This document shows, piece after piece, positions 54,551 to 62,727 of a DNA stretch of 64,000 bases. Source of the stretch: Candidatus Krumholzibacteriota bacterium (GTDB lineage Bacteria > Krumholzibacteriota > Krumholzibacteriia > LZORAL124-64-63); NCBI GenBank assembly GCA_024275485.1, contig JAJRZA010000032.1, positions 1 to 64,000 of the forward strand, written 5' to 3'. The position numbers and the translations under genes were made by a program. Numbering within the stretch: the first letter of the stretch is position 1; the number at the start of each line of letters is the position of its first letter. Under the pieces are notes generated by a model. That model was not told the DNA's origin, ran no database searches, and was given only the letters and a program-made list of their open reading frames with translations.

Positions 54551-54585
54551 TGAGCCTGGTGTGCGCCTTAACCTGTGGGCCACAG

Positions 54586-54617
54586 ATATGGAGGATTTCA
54601 ATGGGAATCCTCCATAT
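54586..54617 (+). terminator. Hairpin after the 41-haem gene
   Basis: A 12-bp perfect stem (54586-54597 with 54606-54617, arm ATATGGAGGATT) and an 8-base loop, but no T-run afterwards; a transcript-stabilising or weak terminator structure is more likely than strong termination. Confidence 0.55.
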
Positions 54618-54779
54618 TACCATGTCAGATGCGTGATAAAAATGATACTCAAAGTCAAAAAATAAACAAATTCTGTTATTTTTCTTGTAGGTTGTTGCAA
54701 CAATATGCTATAATCCTAGCAACAACCTTGGATATCCCAAGATTTGTATGCTGCATTCCCCAATCAGCAAGGAAATCCC

Positions 54780-57719
54780 ATGCGAACCACCACCTTTTTT
54801 ATCCTGGTAGTTTCATGTCTATTTGTCCTGGGATCCGATTCCTACGCCACGGTGGATCATCGGGATTTGGTCGAAGGGGATTGTATTTCCTGTCATGCGG
54901 GTCATGTGCGGGCTTTCTCCGGTCAAGCCGGTGAAAAGGCTGCCAACCACCAGGGACTTTCTTGCCTGACTTGCCACGATTTCCATTCTAATCCTGCCAA
55001 TCTGAGTTTTGTACCCGAACAAATCGAGACGCCAAACAGTGGTACCAGATCAGTTGTTTTCACTGCCCGCACTGGTCCGGACTCCTTTGCCGACGGCGAT
55101 GCCGTCTACGATGGTGTGTGTGAAGTGTGCCATACCATGACGGGTTATCATCGCAATGATGGATCCGTCAGCCAGGCCCACAATACCGCAACCGATTGCA
55201 CTGCCTGCCATCCTCATGAAGAAGGATTCTCACCAGTGGGCGGTAGTTGTCTCGACTGCCATTCCATTCCGCGTGGTTCCGGGGGATATCGTCGCCAAAT
55301 TGTTGAAAACAGCGGGGACGGCGGCGGTGATTTCGTACTGACGAGTCATCATGTCACTGATGGTACCCAGAACGAGTTGGTGACCGCAGGCGACTGTATC
55401 GTTTGCCACGATCAGGGCAACCACATGTCCTATGGAGACGGTGTGTCGGTTTACTTGCGCGATCCCAACGGCGGAGCTTCGATTGTCTACGACGGCACTC
55501 CCCAGTCTGTTGAAACCTGGTGTCTGGCTTGTCACGACGGCACCCACACCAGTCCTTTCAGCGACGGTCAGCCTGCCCCTGATCTGTCGACCTGGGATGG
55601 ATCGGCCCACGGAGCGACTTCAGCCACCTGTCTCGATTGCCACGACAATGGCCATGGCAGCGGTAACCTGCACATGGTGGCTACCACCATCGCCACACCC
55701 AACAGCGGCAATCTGCCCGTGAACTTCTCGTCACTAACCGGACCCGGTTCCTTTGCCGATGGCGACGCTGTCTATGATGGCGTTTGTGAGGTATGCCACA
55801 CCGGCACTGCTTTCCATCGAAACGATCCATCCGGCGACCACAGCCATTTTGTTGCCCAGGATTGTACAGCCTGCCATGGGCATGATGTTGGTTTCCAGCC
55901 CACTGCCGGCTCCTGCACCCAGTGCCATAATTCGGAACAGGGCCCAGGCGGATACCGGCGCCAAGTTGTTTCAGGGGTTGGCGGAAACGGCGAGTTCGTC
56001 CTGCTGAGTCACCACGTTTCAGACGGTACCCAAAACCAGATAGTCCAGGACTCGGACTGTGTGGTTTGTCATGACCAGACCAATCACATGACCTACAGTG
56101 ATGGTGTTTCGGTGTTGCTGGTCGATCTTTCCACAGGAAGTCCCGTACTCTATAACGGCACACCTGCAACCTTGGAACCATTTTGTTTGGGTTGCCACGA
56201 TGGTACCCAAACGGCACCCTTCTCCGATGGCAATCCGGCTCCCGACATGTCGGGATGGAACGGGGCCAGCCACAGCCCGGCGGGTTCCACCTGCGCCCAA
56301 TGCCACACCAACGGGCATGGAACCGACAACCTGGCTCTCATCGGAACCCAGATAGAGACACCCAACAATGGTGTGCTTCCGGTAGTGTTCACCTCCTGGA
56401 CCGGCCCCAACAGCATGGCCGATGGCGATGGTATCTACGACGGTATCTGCGAAGTTTGCCACACGGCCACGACTTACCATCGTAACAACGCTTCCGGCAA
56501 CCATGGGCACAACTCAGGCAACGACTGTCGGGCGTGCCATGATCACAATACCGGGTTTTCACCCCAGGCCGGTTCTTGCCTCGCTTGCCACAACACAACC
56601 CAGGGCTCCGGAGGATACCGCCGCCAGGTTGTTGAGAACAACAATGACGGAGGTGGTGATTTCGTGCGCGTCAGCCACCATGTCAGCGATGGCTCGACCA
56701 CCGAGATCGTCACCGAGGGCGACTGTGTGGTTTGCCACAACCAGTCCCAACACATGACCTTCACCGATGGCGTGTCCGTACTTCTGGAAGACCCCGCTGG
56801 TGGTCCAACCATCACCTACGATGGCTCAACCGGATCGATCACCGGTTTCTGTGCTGCCTGCCACGACGGCACTCCGGCCTCACCGCCATTTTCGGACGGC
56901 AATACTCCACCCAACGTTCTGGCAACCTGGCCATCATCAGCCCATGGTACCGCCAACAATGCACCTTGTGGAGAGTGCCACACCAATGGACACGGTGGAG
57001 ACAACCAGCAGATGTTGACCGCTCGCTACGATCGCCAAGACTATCTGAATTATAGCAGTGCCCGCTACGCCCTGTGCTGGCAGTGCCACAATGAAAATAC
57101 CATCGTCTTTGGCAACAATTCCTTCGAGGATCTGCACGACAAGCACGTTGTCGGTGAGGACTCGGCCTGTGTGTTGTGCCATCAGCCCCATGGGCCCTTC
57201 GATGATGGTGAAGCCGGAAATATTGATTTCAGCTACGGTCTGGACAACGGCTTCGACATTCAACTGATCGACGGCTACACGCGCTCCACCGCGTTCTGGA
57301 CCTCGGGCAATACGGGCTTCTGCTACATAGCTTGTCATGGCAAGGACCATACTCCCAAGGATTATCGTCGGGATCTGGTCCTTCAGGCGAGGGACTTGTC
57401 CGGGCAAGTGGAGGGCGTTGGCCCCTTCGTTTCTGCCAGGAGTTATCCTGTTCCCAGCCGTGGCCCGGTCACCATTGTCTTGCAGCAGGGAGAAAAGGCA
57501 GACAAGGCCCAGGTTAGTGAGTGGGTGGAGGTTACCATCTACGACATCTCCGGTCGCCGTATTCGTGACCTCTCCTTCGACCATGGAGGGGCGGATGATG
57601 CCACACTCTTCTGGGACGGTTTGGATGCCGCGGGACACAGCGTTCAATCTGGTGTTTACTTCTGTCGGGTTTCCACCCGTGAGTCAAGTCGAACCTTGAA
57701 AATGGTGATTGTTCGTTGA
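54780..57719 (+). CDS. 22/23-haem cytochrome with three large repeats and a C-terminal sorting domain
   Basis: 979 residues with a signal peptide (1-23), 22 CxxCH motifs and one CX3CH (CYIACH, 57321-57338). Three tandem copies of a 222-residue unit (period about 666 bp, starting near 55020, 55686 and 56350) each hold six haems and shared blocks such as DGVCEVCHT, GGYRRQVV and HHVSDGT. The last 80 residues are FlgD-like (VEVTIYDISGRRIRDL, SGVYFCRV, MVIVR), the same C-terminal domain as on the exported enzymes here, so this cytochrome is probably on the cell surface. AAGGAA precedes the ATG at 54780. Confidence 0.9.
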   Translation: MRTTTFFILVVSCLFVLGSDSYATVDHRDLVEGDCISCHAGHVRAFSGQAGEKAANHQGLSCLTCHDFHSNPANLSFVPEQIETPNSGTRSVVFTARTGPDSFADGDAVYDGVCEVCHTMTGYHRNDGSVSQAHNTATDCTACHPHEEGFSPVGGSCLDCHSIPRGSGGYRRQIVENSGDGGGDFVLTSHHVTDGTQNELVTAGDCIVCHDQGNHMSYGDGVSVYLRDPNGGASIVYDGTPQSVETWCLACHDGTHTSPFSDGQPAPDLSTWDGSAHGATSATCLDCHDNGHGSGNLHMVATTIATPNSGNLPVNFSSLTGPGSFADGDAVYDGVCEVCHTGTAFHRNDPSGDHSHFVAQDCTACHGHDVGFQPTAGSCTQCHNSEQGPGGYRRQVVSGVGGNGEFVLLSHHVSDGTQNQIVQDSDCVVCHDQTNHMTYSDGVSVLLVDLSTGSPVLYNGTPATLEPFCLGCHDGTQTAPFSDGNPAPDMSGWNGASHSPAGSTCAQCHTNGHGTDNLALIGTQIETPNNGVLPVVFTSWTGPNSMADGDGIYDGICEVCHTATTYHRNNASGNHGHNSGNDCRACHDHNTGFSPQAGSCLACHNTTQGSGGYRRQVVENNNDGGGDFVRVSHHVSDGSTTEIVTEGDCVVCHNQSQHMTFTDGVSVLLEDPAGGPTITYDGSTGSITGFCAACHDGTPASPPFSDGNTPPNVLATWPSSAHGTANNAPCGECHTNGHGGDNQQMLTARYDRQDYLNYSSARYALCWQCHNENTIVFGNNSFEDLHDKHVVGEDSACVLCHQPHGPFDDGEAGNIDFSYGLDNGFDIQLIDGYTRSTAFWTSGNTGFCYIACHGKDHTPKDYRRDLVLQARDLSGQVEGVGPFVSARSYPVPSRGPVTIVLQQGEKADKAQVSEWVEVTIYDISGRRIRDLSFDHGGADDATLFWDGLDAAGHSVQSGVYFCRVSTRESSRTLKMVIVR
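55020..57015 (+). repeat. Three tandem 666-bp in-frame repeats
   Basis: Units start near 55020, 55686 and 56350. Each encodes the TP.N.G...V.FT..TGP.S.ADGD..YDG.CEVCHT opening and ends with a GHG.....N block. Divergence is moderate, indicating old duplications kept in frame. Confidence 0.8.
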
Positions 57720-57767
57720 GGTGCAATGGGATAATCCGGCAACAGATCGAAAGAGCAAGGAAGCAAC

Positions 57768-59561
57768 GTGATTAAACGTTGTTGGGTATCTTTCTGTTTT
57801 CTAAATATTTTGATTCTATCCGGTTGCAGCACCGGAGACGATGGCAACACCGGTCCGGAAATTCCCCAGGCACCCACCGAAACCTGGCTTGTTGCAGCCG
57901 AATCGTCCTTTGATATCAAAGGGCTCACCTGGGATCCGGCTGGAGGATTGATTGCCGTGGGGGGAGACCGGGTGCTCACTGGTGGACCGGTGGTTTGGAC
58001 CGATACAAGGCTAGCCGGCGAGGTTGGTTTGAGGGATGTCTGGGCCACCGATGGTCTCGTTCTGGCAGTCGGAGACAATGGCCTTTTGCTGAGCCGCGAC
58101 ACCAATGGCTGGAATGTCCTGGACGTAGGCACCACCGTCGATCTGAGGGCCGTGTCCGGGCGCAGCAGTTCCGATGCGCTGATTGTGGGCGATGCAGGAA
58201 CCATCCTTCACTTCGACGGCTTGGCCTGGCACAACCGTTCAGTATTTCCCGGTGAAACCTTCATGGACGTCTGGTGCAGTCCTACGGGTGTGTATTTTGC
58301 TGTTTCGGTGGAAGGAAACATCTGGTCCGATTCCGGGCAGGGATGGACCCGCATCGACCTTGGAATCCCTGACTATATTCCTGAGGAACTCGTTGGTGTC
58401 GTTGGTCTCTCCGATTCTTTTATTCTGGCTTATGGAGACCACGAACGGGTGCTTCTGTTCGACGGATCCTCCTGGATCATCGATCGCGATGGTCCCTCGG
58501 CCAGTTCCTTCGTCTCCATGACAATCGGGACGGACGGTGACCCCATCGCCGTCACCCAGGATCGCAGGATCCTGACCCGGACCGGAGGCTCATGGCAAGT
58601 GGCTGTCTCCCTTGGATTTCCTATTTTTCCGACCGCACTTTGCACGGGGCTCGATGGTGAAGTCTACCTCGTGGGCAGTGAAGCAGGCGTGTTGCAAATG
58701 GCCTCCGTTGCTGAAGATTGGGATATCATCCACCGTTACTGGTCCGATGATATTGTCACTTCGGTTTCCGGAGGTCTGGGCCAGAGAATCCTTTTGGCGG
58801 AGTCGGGCCTGATCTGGAAATTTGTGGACGGGCAATGGACTGCCGTGCGCCCGGACCCCGCCACCATTGTTTCGAGAGCCTGGTCCGCCGATGGAAGCAG
58901 CATCGTCACCATCGGTGTTCATGACCAGATCGCAGTGCTGACTGGCAGTGGGTTCCTGACCGAACCCCTGGGATTGAACATGACTCCTCGGGGGATCGAC
59001 GGCCTTGCCGACGGCACGCTGCTGATTGTTGGCCGCCACGGCCGCATCATTCATGGCACCCTGGGCAACTGGTCGGAACATGTCAGCGGAACAGCTCAAG
59101 ACCTCCAGGATGTTTGCTTTCTAGGGCCTGCTACCGCCCTTGCAGTGGGTGATGAAGGGACGGCTCTGGTTTGGGATGGAAGCTCTTGGCAAGCGGAACC
59201 AACAGGCACCCAAGCCACACTATTGAAATTGACCCTGGGCCCGGCTGGGGAGATCTATGCCCTTGGCAGGGTCAATGGTGGAGGGGCTGCCTATCAGGTC
59301 TTTCAGAGAACCGGGTACACTTGGCAGGCTCTGGGTGAAGTGGCGGATTTGGGCACCGACCTCATCACCGACATCACGGTGGATGAAAACGGGAATTTAC
59401 GAGCCTGTTCTAACAGGGGAACCCTCTTCCTATTTGAGGGAAATCGTTGGTATGTAACCGAGGACCGGCCAGAATTTAGGCTTTATGTCATATCTGGGAA
59501 CGGGGCGGCAGAAGTGCTGTCCGCAGGTGGCAATGGAGTCGTGCTTACCTTTTCCGATTGA
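57768..59561 (+). CDS. Lipoprotein beta-propeller
   Basis: 597 residues starting at a GTG (AAGGA upstream) with lipobox LILSGC (Cys at residue 20) and a following Gly/Asp/Pro linker. Many repeats of the form LRDVWATDGLVLAVGDNGLLLS.D...W and IWKFVDGQWTAV indicate a large propeller of photosynthesis-system-II-assembly/sialidase-like type. It has no haem motifs. Placed between two multihaem genes, it probably acts as a surface scaffold or docking protein. Confidence 0.8.
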   Translation: MIKRCWVSFCFLNILILSGCSTGDDGNTGPEIPQAPTETWLVAAESSFDIKGLTWDPAGGLIAVGGDRVLTGGPVVWTDTRLAGEVGLRDVWATDGLVLAVGDNGLLLSRDTNGWNVLDVGTTVDLRAVSGRSSSDALIVGDAGTILHFDGLAWHNRSVFPGETFMDVWCSPTGVYFAVSVEGNIWSDSGQGWTRIDLGIPDYIPEELVGVVGLSDSFILAYGDHERVLLFDGSSWIIDRDGPSASSFVSMTIGTDGDPIAVTQDRRILTRTGGSWQVAVSLGFPIFPTALCTGLDGEVYLVGSEAGVLQMASVAEDWDIIHRYWSDDIVTSVSGGLGQRILLAESGLIWKFVDGQWTAVRPDPATIVSRAWSADGSSIVTIGVHDQIAVLTGSGFLTEPLGLNMTPRGIDGLADGTLLIVGRHGRIIHGTLGNWSEHVSGTAQDLQDVCFLGPATALAVGDEGTALVWDGSSWQAEPTGTQATLLKLTLGPAGEIYALGRVNGGGAAYQVFQRTGYTWQALGEVADLGTDLITDITVDENGNLRACSNRGTLFLFEGNRWYVTEDRPEFRLYVISGNGAAEVLSAGGNGVVLTFSD

Positions 59562-59589
59562 CAATTTACCCCTCGTCTCCATTTAATCG

Positions 59590-59690
59590 AAGGAGGGTTT
59601 AATTCCCCGCCCCTTGGGGCGCTCCTGGCTGGTATGCAAAAAATCTAGCGATACCCCGCTGCTTGCGGCGGGTGTGGTTCATTCATAGTT
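59590..59690. repeat. Two-hairpin palindromic repeat at the start of the 17/18-haem gene
   Basis: CGCCCCTTGGGGCG (59608-59621) is a perfect palindrome and CCCGC...GCGGG (59655-59672 region) forms a second hairpin, both flanked by short AT-rich sequence. A strong Shine-Dalgarno AAGGAGGG (59590-59597) lies before it, without a start codon at the right distance. The repeat resembles REP-type elements; I recall similar ones elsewhere but have not checked. Confidence 0.55.
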
Positions 59691-59816
59691 CTGATTCTCT
59701 TTTTTGGTTTTTCGGGCTGTATCGATTTCCAGGACCCACCAACGACTCCAGCAGCACCGGACGCTGAACCTCTCCCGGAAGAATTCGACCCGGAGTCGGT
59801 CGGGGCCTACAAGGAC

Positions 59817-61463
59817 ATGGATGGTGACGGCCTGTTTCATCATGTTGCTGGTTGCGCCGATTGCCACGATTTCCGCAACGGCTCCAACAACCTGATGTTT
59901 GTCAGGGATTCCATCAGCACCCCGAATTCGGGTGATCTTTCGGTGGTGTTCACTGCTTCAAGCGGTGCGAACTCATTTGCCGACGGTGACAACGTTTACG
60001 ATGGCATTTGCGAAGTCTGCCATACCAGCAGCTCCCATCATCAGAACAGCGACAATGGCGATCACGCCCACCATGCCGGGTCGTCCTGTGTCTCATGTCA
60101 TTCACACACGGACGAATTTCACCCAAGCGGGTTCCCTGATCATTCCTTGTTTGTAAGTCCTTTTATCGATGATGGAAACGGGGTTCCCTCGACCACCCCG
60201 GCAACCTGTACGGCCAATTGTCATTCGACTTCATTCGGCACTGATGAAAATAACCCAAAAGTCCATGACAGCTGTTTGATTTGCCATGATGGGGTGACTT
60301 CACCTGTCACCCTGATTTCAGGTTTCAACAACCTGCTGTATGGCGGGGATGCCACGGGCCAATACGTGCCGGAAACCAATCCATTCAATAATTGCTTTAC
60401 CTGCCATGGAACCTCCAATCAAACCACCTCCAGCCAAATGTACCCCAATATTGGCACGCATACTGGACAGGTCGAAGCAACAACCGACGGAACCTGCGAA
60501 ACCTGTCATGTGGACCTGGCCGATGCCATGGTTCAACCCCTGAACAACGCCGGTCATGCCGGCTGCTCAAGCTGCCACATGGAACCTTCCATGGTTTTGG
60601 TCGGATCGGCCGAAAATGGGCCGGGAAACTGCGTTGATTGCCACGGTAATGAGAGCGTTGTTCACGACACCGCGGTTCTGCACAACAACAGGGTTCTCGG
60701 TGGTCTCATTGCCGATTGTTCCAGCTGCCATGATGTGACCACCGGCGGGTTTTTCGACCAGTCCAAGATCGATACCATCCACACCACTTGTGCCACCTGC
60801 CACGATTACCAGGGCACCAACCCAAACATCAATATGATCCAGGTGCAAACGACCATTGCTTTCGGAACGAACACCGGTACGGTGAATTGTGAAAATTGCC
60901 ATGAAGGCGGGTTTGGGCTGGTGCATGGTCAAGCGGTGGATCATGCCTCCATCGTGGTGACCAGTGGTCCGGAATGCGTAGGATGCCACACCAACACCAA
61001 TCTGGTGGATCCTGGCGATCCCAAGTCCCACAGTGGGTGCTTCAACTGTCATGAAGATGATGGTATGCTTTTTGTGGGTGCGGGAGGAAACTATGACGTG
61101 ACGGCCTTGCCGGGTGGTGGAGTTTGCGTCGATTGTCATACCGGACCCTGGCACCTGATGGTTTATCACAACGGCTGGAACCAACGTCATTATTTGGATG
61201 GTGGATATTTCGCCTGCGACCAGGTGATGGCCACCAACTGCGCCGGCTGCCACCTGCCGGCCATCGTGGAAGGTGATTATCCAGCCCATGAGAATTACCT
61301 GGTTGCCGTAAAATACGCCATTGGTAGCCTTCACTGGAACGGCAGTTGCAACGCTTGTCATTTGACGAATAATAGCGGATTGAGAAGTCCTGCGGTACTT
61401 GGGGGGGGAATTTGCTGGGATTGCCATGTCGGGTATAACGATGGTTCCCATTTTGGTAAGTAG
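59817..61463 (+). CDS. 17/18-haem c-type cytochrome, probably a lipoprotein
   Basis: 548 residues from the first in-frame ATG. There are 17 CxxCH motifs and one CX3CH (CTANCH, 60207-60224). The true start is probably upstream: the same frame is open from 59649 and encodes FIVLILFFGFSGC, a lipobox, followed by a Pro/Asp-rich linker. An in-frame ATG at 59634 is separated from it by a TAG (59646). The opening domain resembles the repeat unit of the 22/23-haem protein (DGICEVCHT). A G8 tract (61401-61408) lies near the 3' end. Confidence 0.85.
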   Translation: MDGDGLFHHVAGCADCHDFRNGSNNLMFVRDSISTPNSGDLSVVFTASSGANSFADGDNVYDGICEVCHTSSSHHQNSDNGDHAHHAGSSCVSCHSHTDEFHPSGFPDHSLFVSPFIDDGNGVPSTTPATCTANCHSTSFGTDENNPKVHDSCLICHDGVTSPVTLISGFNNLLYGGDATGQYVPETNPFNNCFTCHGTSNQTTSSQMYPNIGTHTGQVEATTDGTCETCHVDLADAMVQPLNNAGHAGCSSCHMEPSMVLVGSAENGPGNCVDCHGNESVVHDTAVLHNNRVLGGLIADCSSCHDVTTGGFFDQSKIDTIHTTCATCHDYQGTNPNINMIQVQTTIAFGTNTGTVNCENCHEGGFGLVHGQAVDHASIVVTSGPECVGCHTNTNLVDPGDPKSHSGCFNCHEDDGMLFVGAGGNYDVTALPGGGVCVDCHTGPWHLMVYHNGWNQRHYLDGGYFACDQVMATNCAGCHLPAIVEGDYPAHENYLVAVKYAIGSLHWNGSCNACHLTNNSGLRSPAVLGGGICWDCHVGYNDGSHFGK

Positions 61464-61600
61464 GTAGGATTGTAAACTCGATATAGGACGGGGGCCTTTG
61501 TCAATAACGGGCCCTGTCATTAAAGAACAAAAATTAGACTTATTGCTAAACTTTAATATTTCCGTGCCGACAATGCTGACAACACCGGAGGTCAGCAGCC

Positions 61601-62428
61601 ATGGGCACATTTTGGAGAATTCTTCTTCCTATAGCCATTTTAGTCAGACTAATGATGGGGTACGCTTGGGCCGATCAGCCACCCGAGCATCTTTCTTTGG
61701 AGTGCGCCACCTGCCATGATTGGCATCCTGGGGGAGATCTTCCAGTGGATGAGGCATGCATGGGTTGCCACGAAACCTGGCTGCCGGAACATGATGCTGC
61801 TGCTGGCGTCTTTCATGATCCTACCGACCGGTCATGTTCCAGGTGTCACGGATATCACAGTACGGAAATGCTGAAGGCGACTGGAAATTTCTTTCAGAGA
61901 CCTTATGGTGAAGCTCAGGTCTTGCGCCATTGTTCCAGTTGCCATCGATATGATAATGGTCTGGACACCATTTCCGATGGCCACGTGATGGCTGCCGCCC
62001 AGCAATATCACCAGGATTCTTACCAGCTTTTGATAGTTGGTTTGTCTGAAGCCTGTATGAATTGCCATGACGAGGATAGCGAAAATCCGGACACTCCTCC
62101 GGCGACTCCGGCTTTTCCTGCCCATGCCAGTCATCCCATCGGTCTTGGTATTCCACCACAATCTCCATGGGAATTTAGTGGGTTTCGAGAAGAAATCGCA
62201 ACGGATCTTGAGCTCTTTGACGATCAAATGGAATGCACTACCTGCCATCGTATTCCCGCTCCAACGGTGTTTCGCCTGGTTCCTTTTCCAACGGTCACCG
62301 ATCTTTGCAATGGTTGTCACGACATGGCTCCAGGCTTACCCGGTCCGATGGCGGCGAACGGCCCGGCCATCAATAAACTCAATATTGGGAATCTTGCCAG
62401 GGACTCATTTTCCATGGTGAAAAAATAA
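61601..62428 (+). CDS. 7-haem c-type cytochrome
   Basis: 275 residues with a signal peptide (1-25) and seven CxxCH motifs (CATCH, CMGCH, CSRCH, CSSCH, CMNCH, CTTCH, CNGCH) at irregular spacing. It has no obvious family beyond multihaem c. GGAGG lies 9 nt before the ATG. As a small soluble protein beside the NapC/NirT gene it is a candidate periplasmic shuttle. Confidence 0.85.
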   Translation: MGTFWRILLPIAILVRLMMGYAWADQPPEHLSLECATCHDWHPGGDLPVDEACMGCHETWLPEHDAAAGVFHDPTDRSCSRCHGYHSTEMLKATGNFFQRPYGEAQVLRHCSSCHRYDNGLDTISDGHVMAAAQQYHQDSYQLLIVGLSEACMNCHDEDSENPDTPPATPAFPAHASHPIGLGIPPQSPWEFSGFREEIATDLELFDDQMECTTCHRIPAPTVFRLVPFPTVTDLCNGCHDMAPGLPGPMAANGPAINKLNIGNLARDSFSMVKK

Positions 62429-62727
62429 ACGGCCCAAGGATGGTACAGGCTGAATCGAAGTTCCTTTGCCTTGCAAAAAGGGCCTGGCCAAGTCGTTAAT
62501 GTGTGTCAAGTCGTTAATATGTTGACAATTTTACCATAATGAATGAACGTAACATTTCCCATAAGTTACCGATGATATGGACTTGCGGGATATGCCGATG
62601 CAATCCCTTGACTACCAATAGGTTCTGGAGAAACCCCAGGGGTAGGCTATGAAATTGTTCCCGCAACCTGAAATTGGAATTGGTTCAGCGACCAGTTCTT
62701 CTTCTTCCTGAATTTTGGAGGCTACCG
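62429..62727. promoter_or_regulatory. Intergenic region with a direct repeat before the NapC/NirT gene
   Basis: CAAGTCGTTAAT occurs twice (62489-62500 and 62507-62518), 18 bases apart, followed by TTGACA (62522-62527). This looks like a regulator site near a promoter, but no -10 at the right distance from TTGACA is convincing. GGGAT/ATCCC and other short hairpins lie at 62585-62610. Confidence 0.4.
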
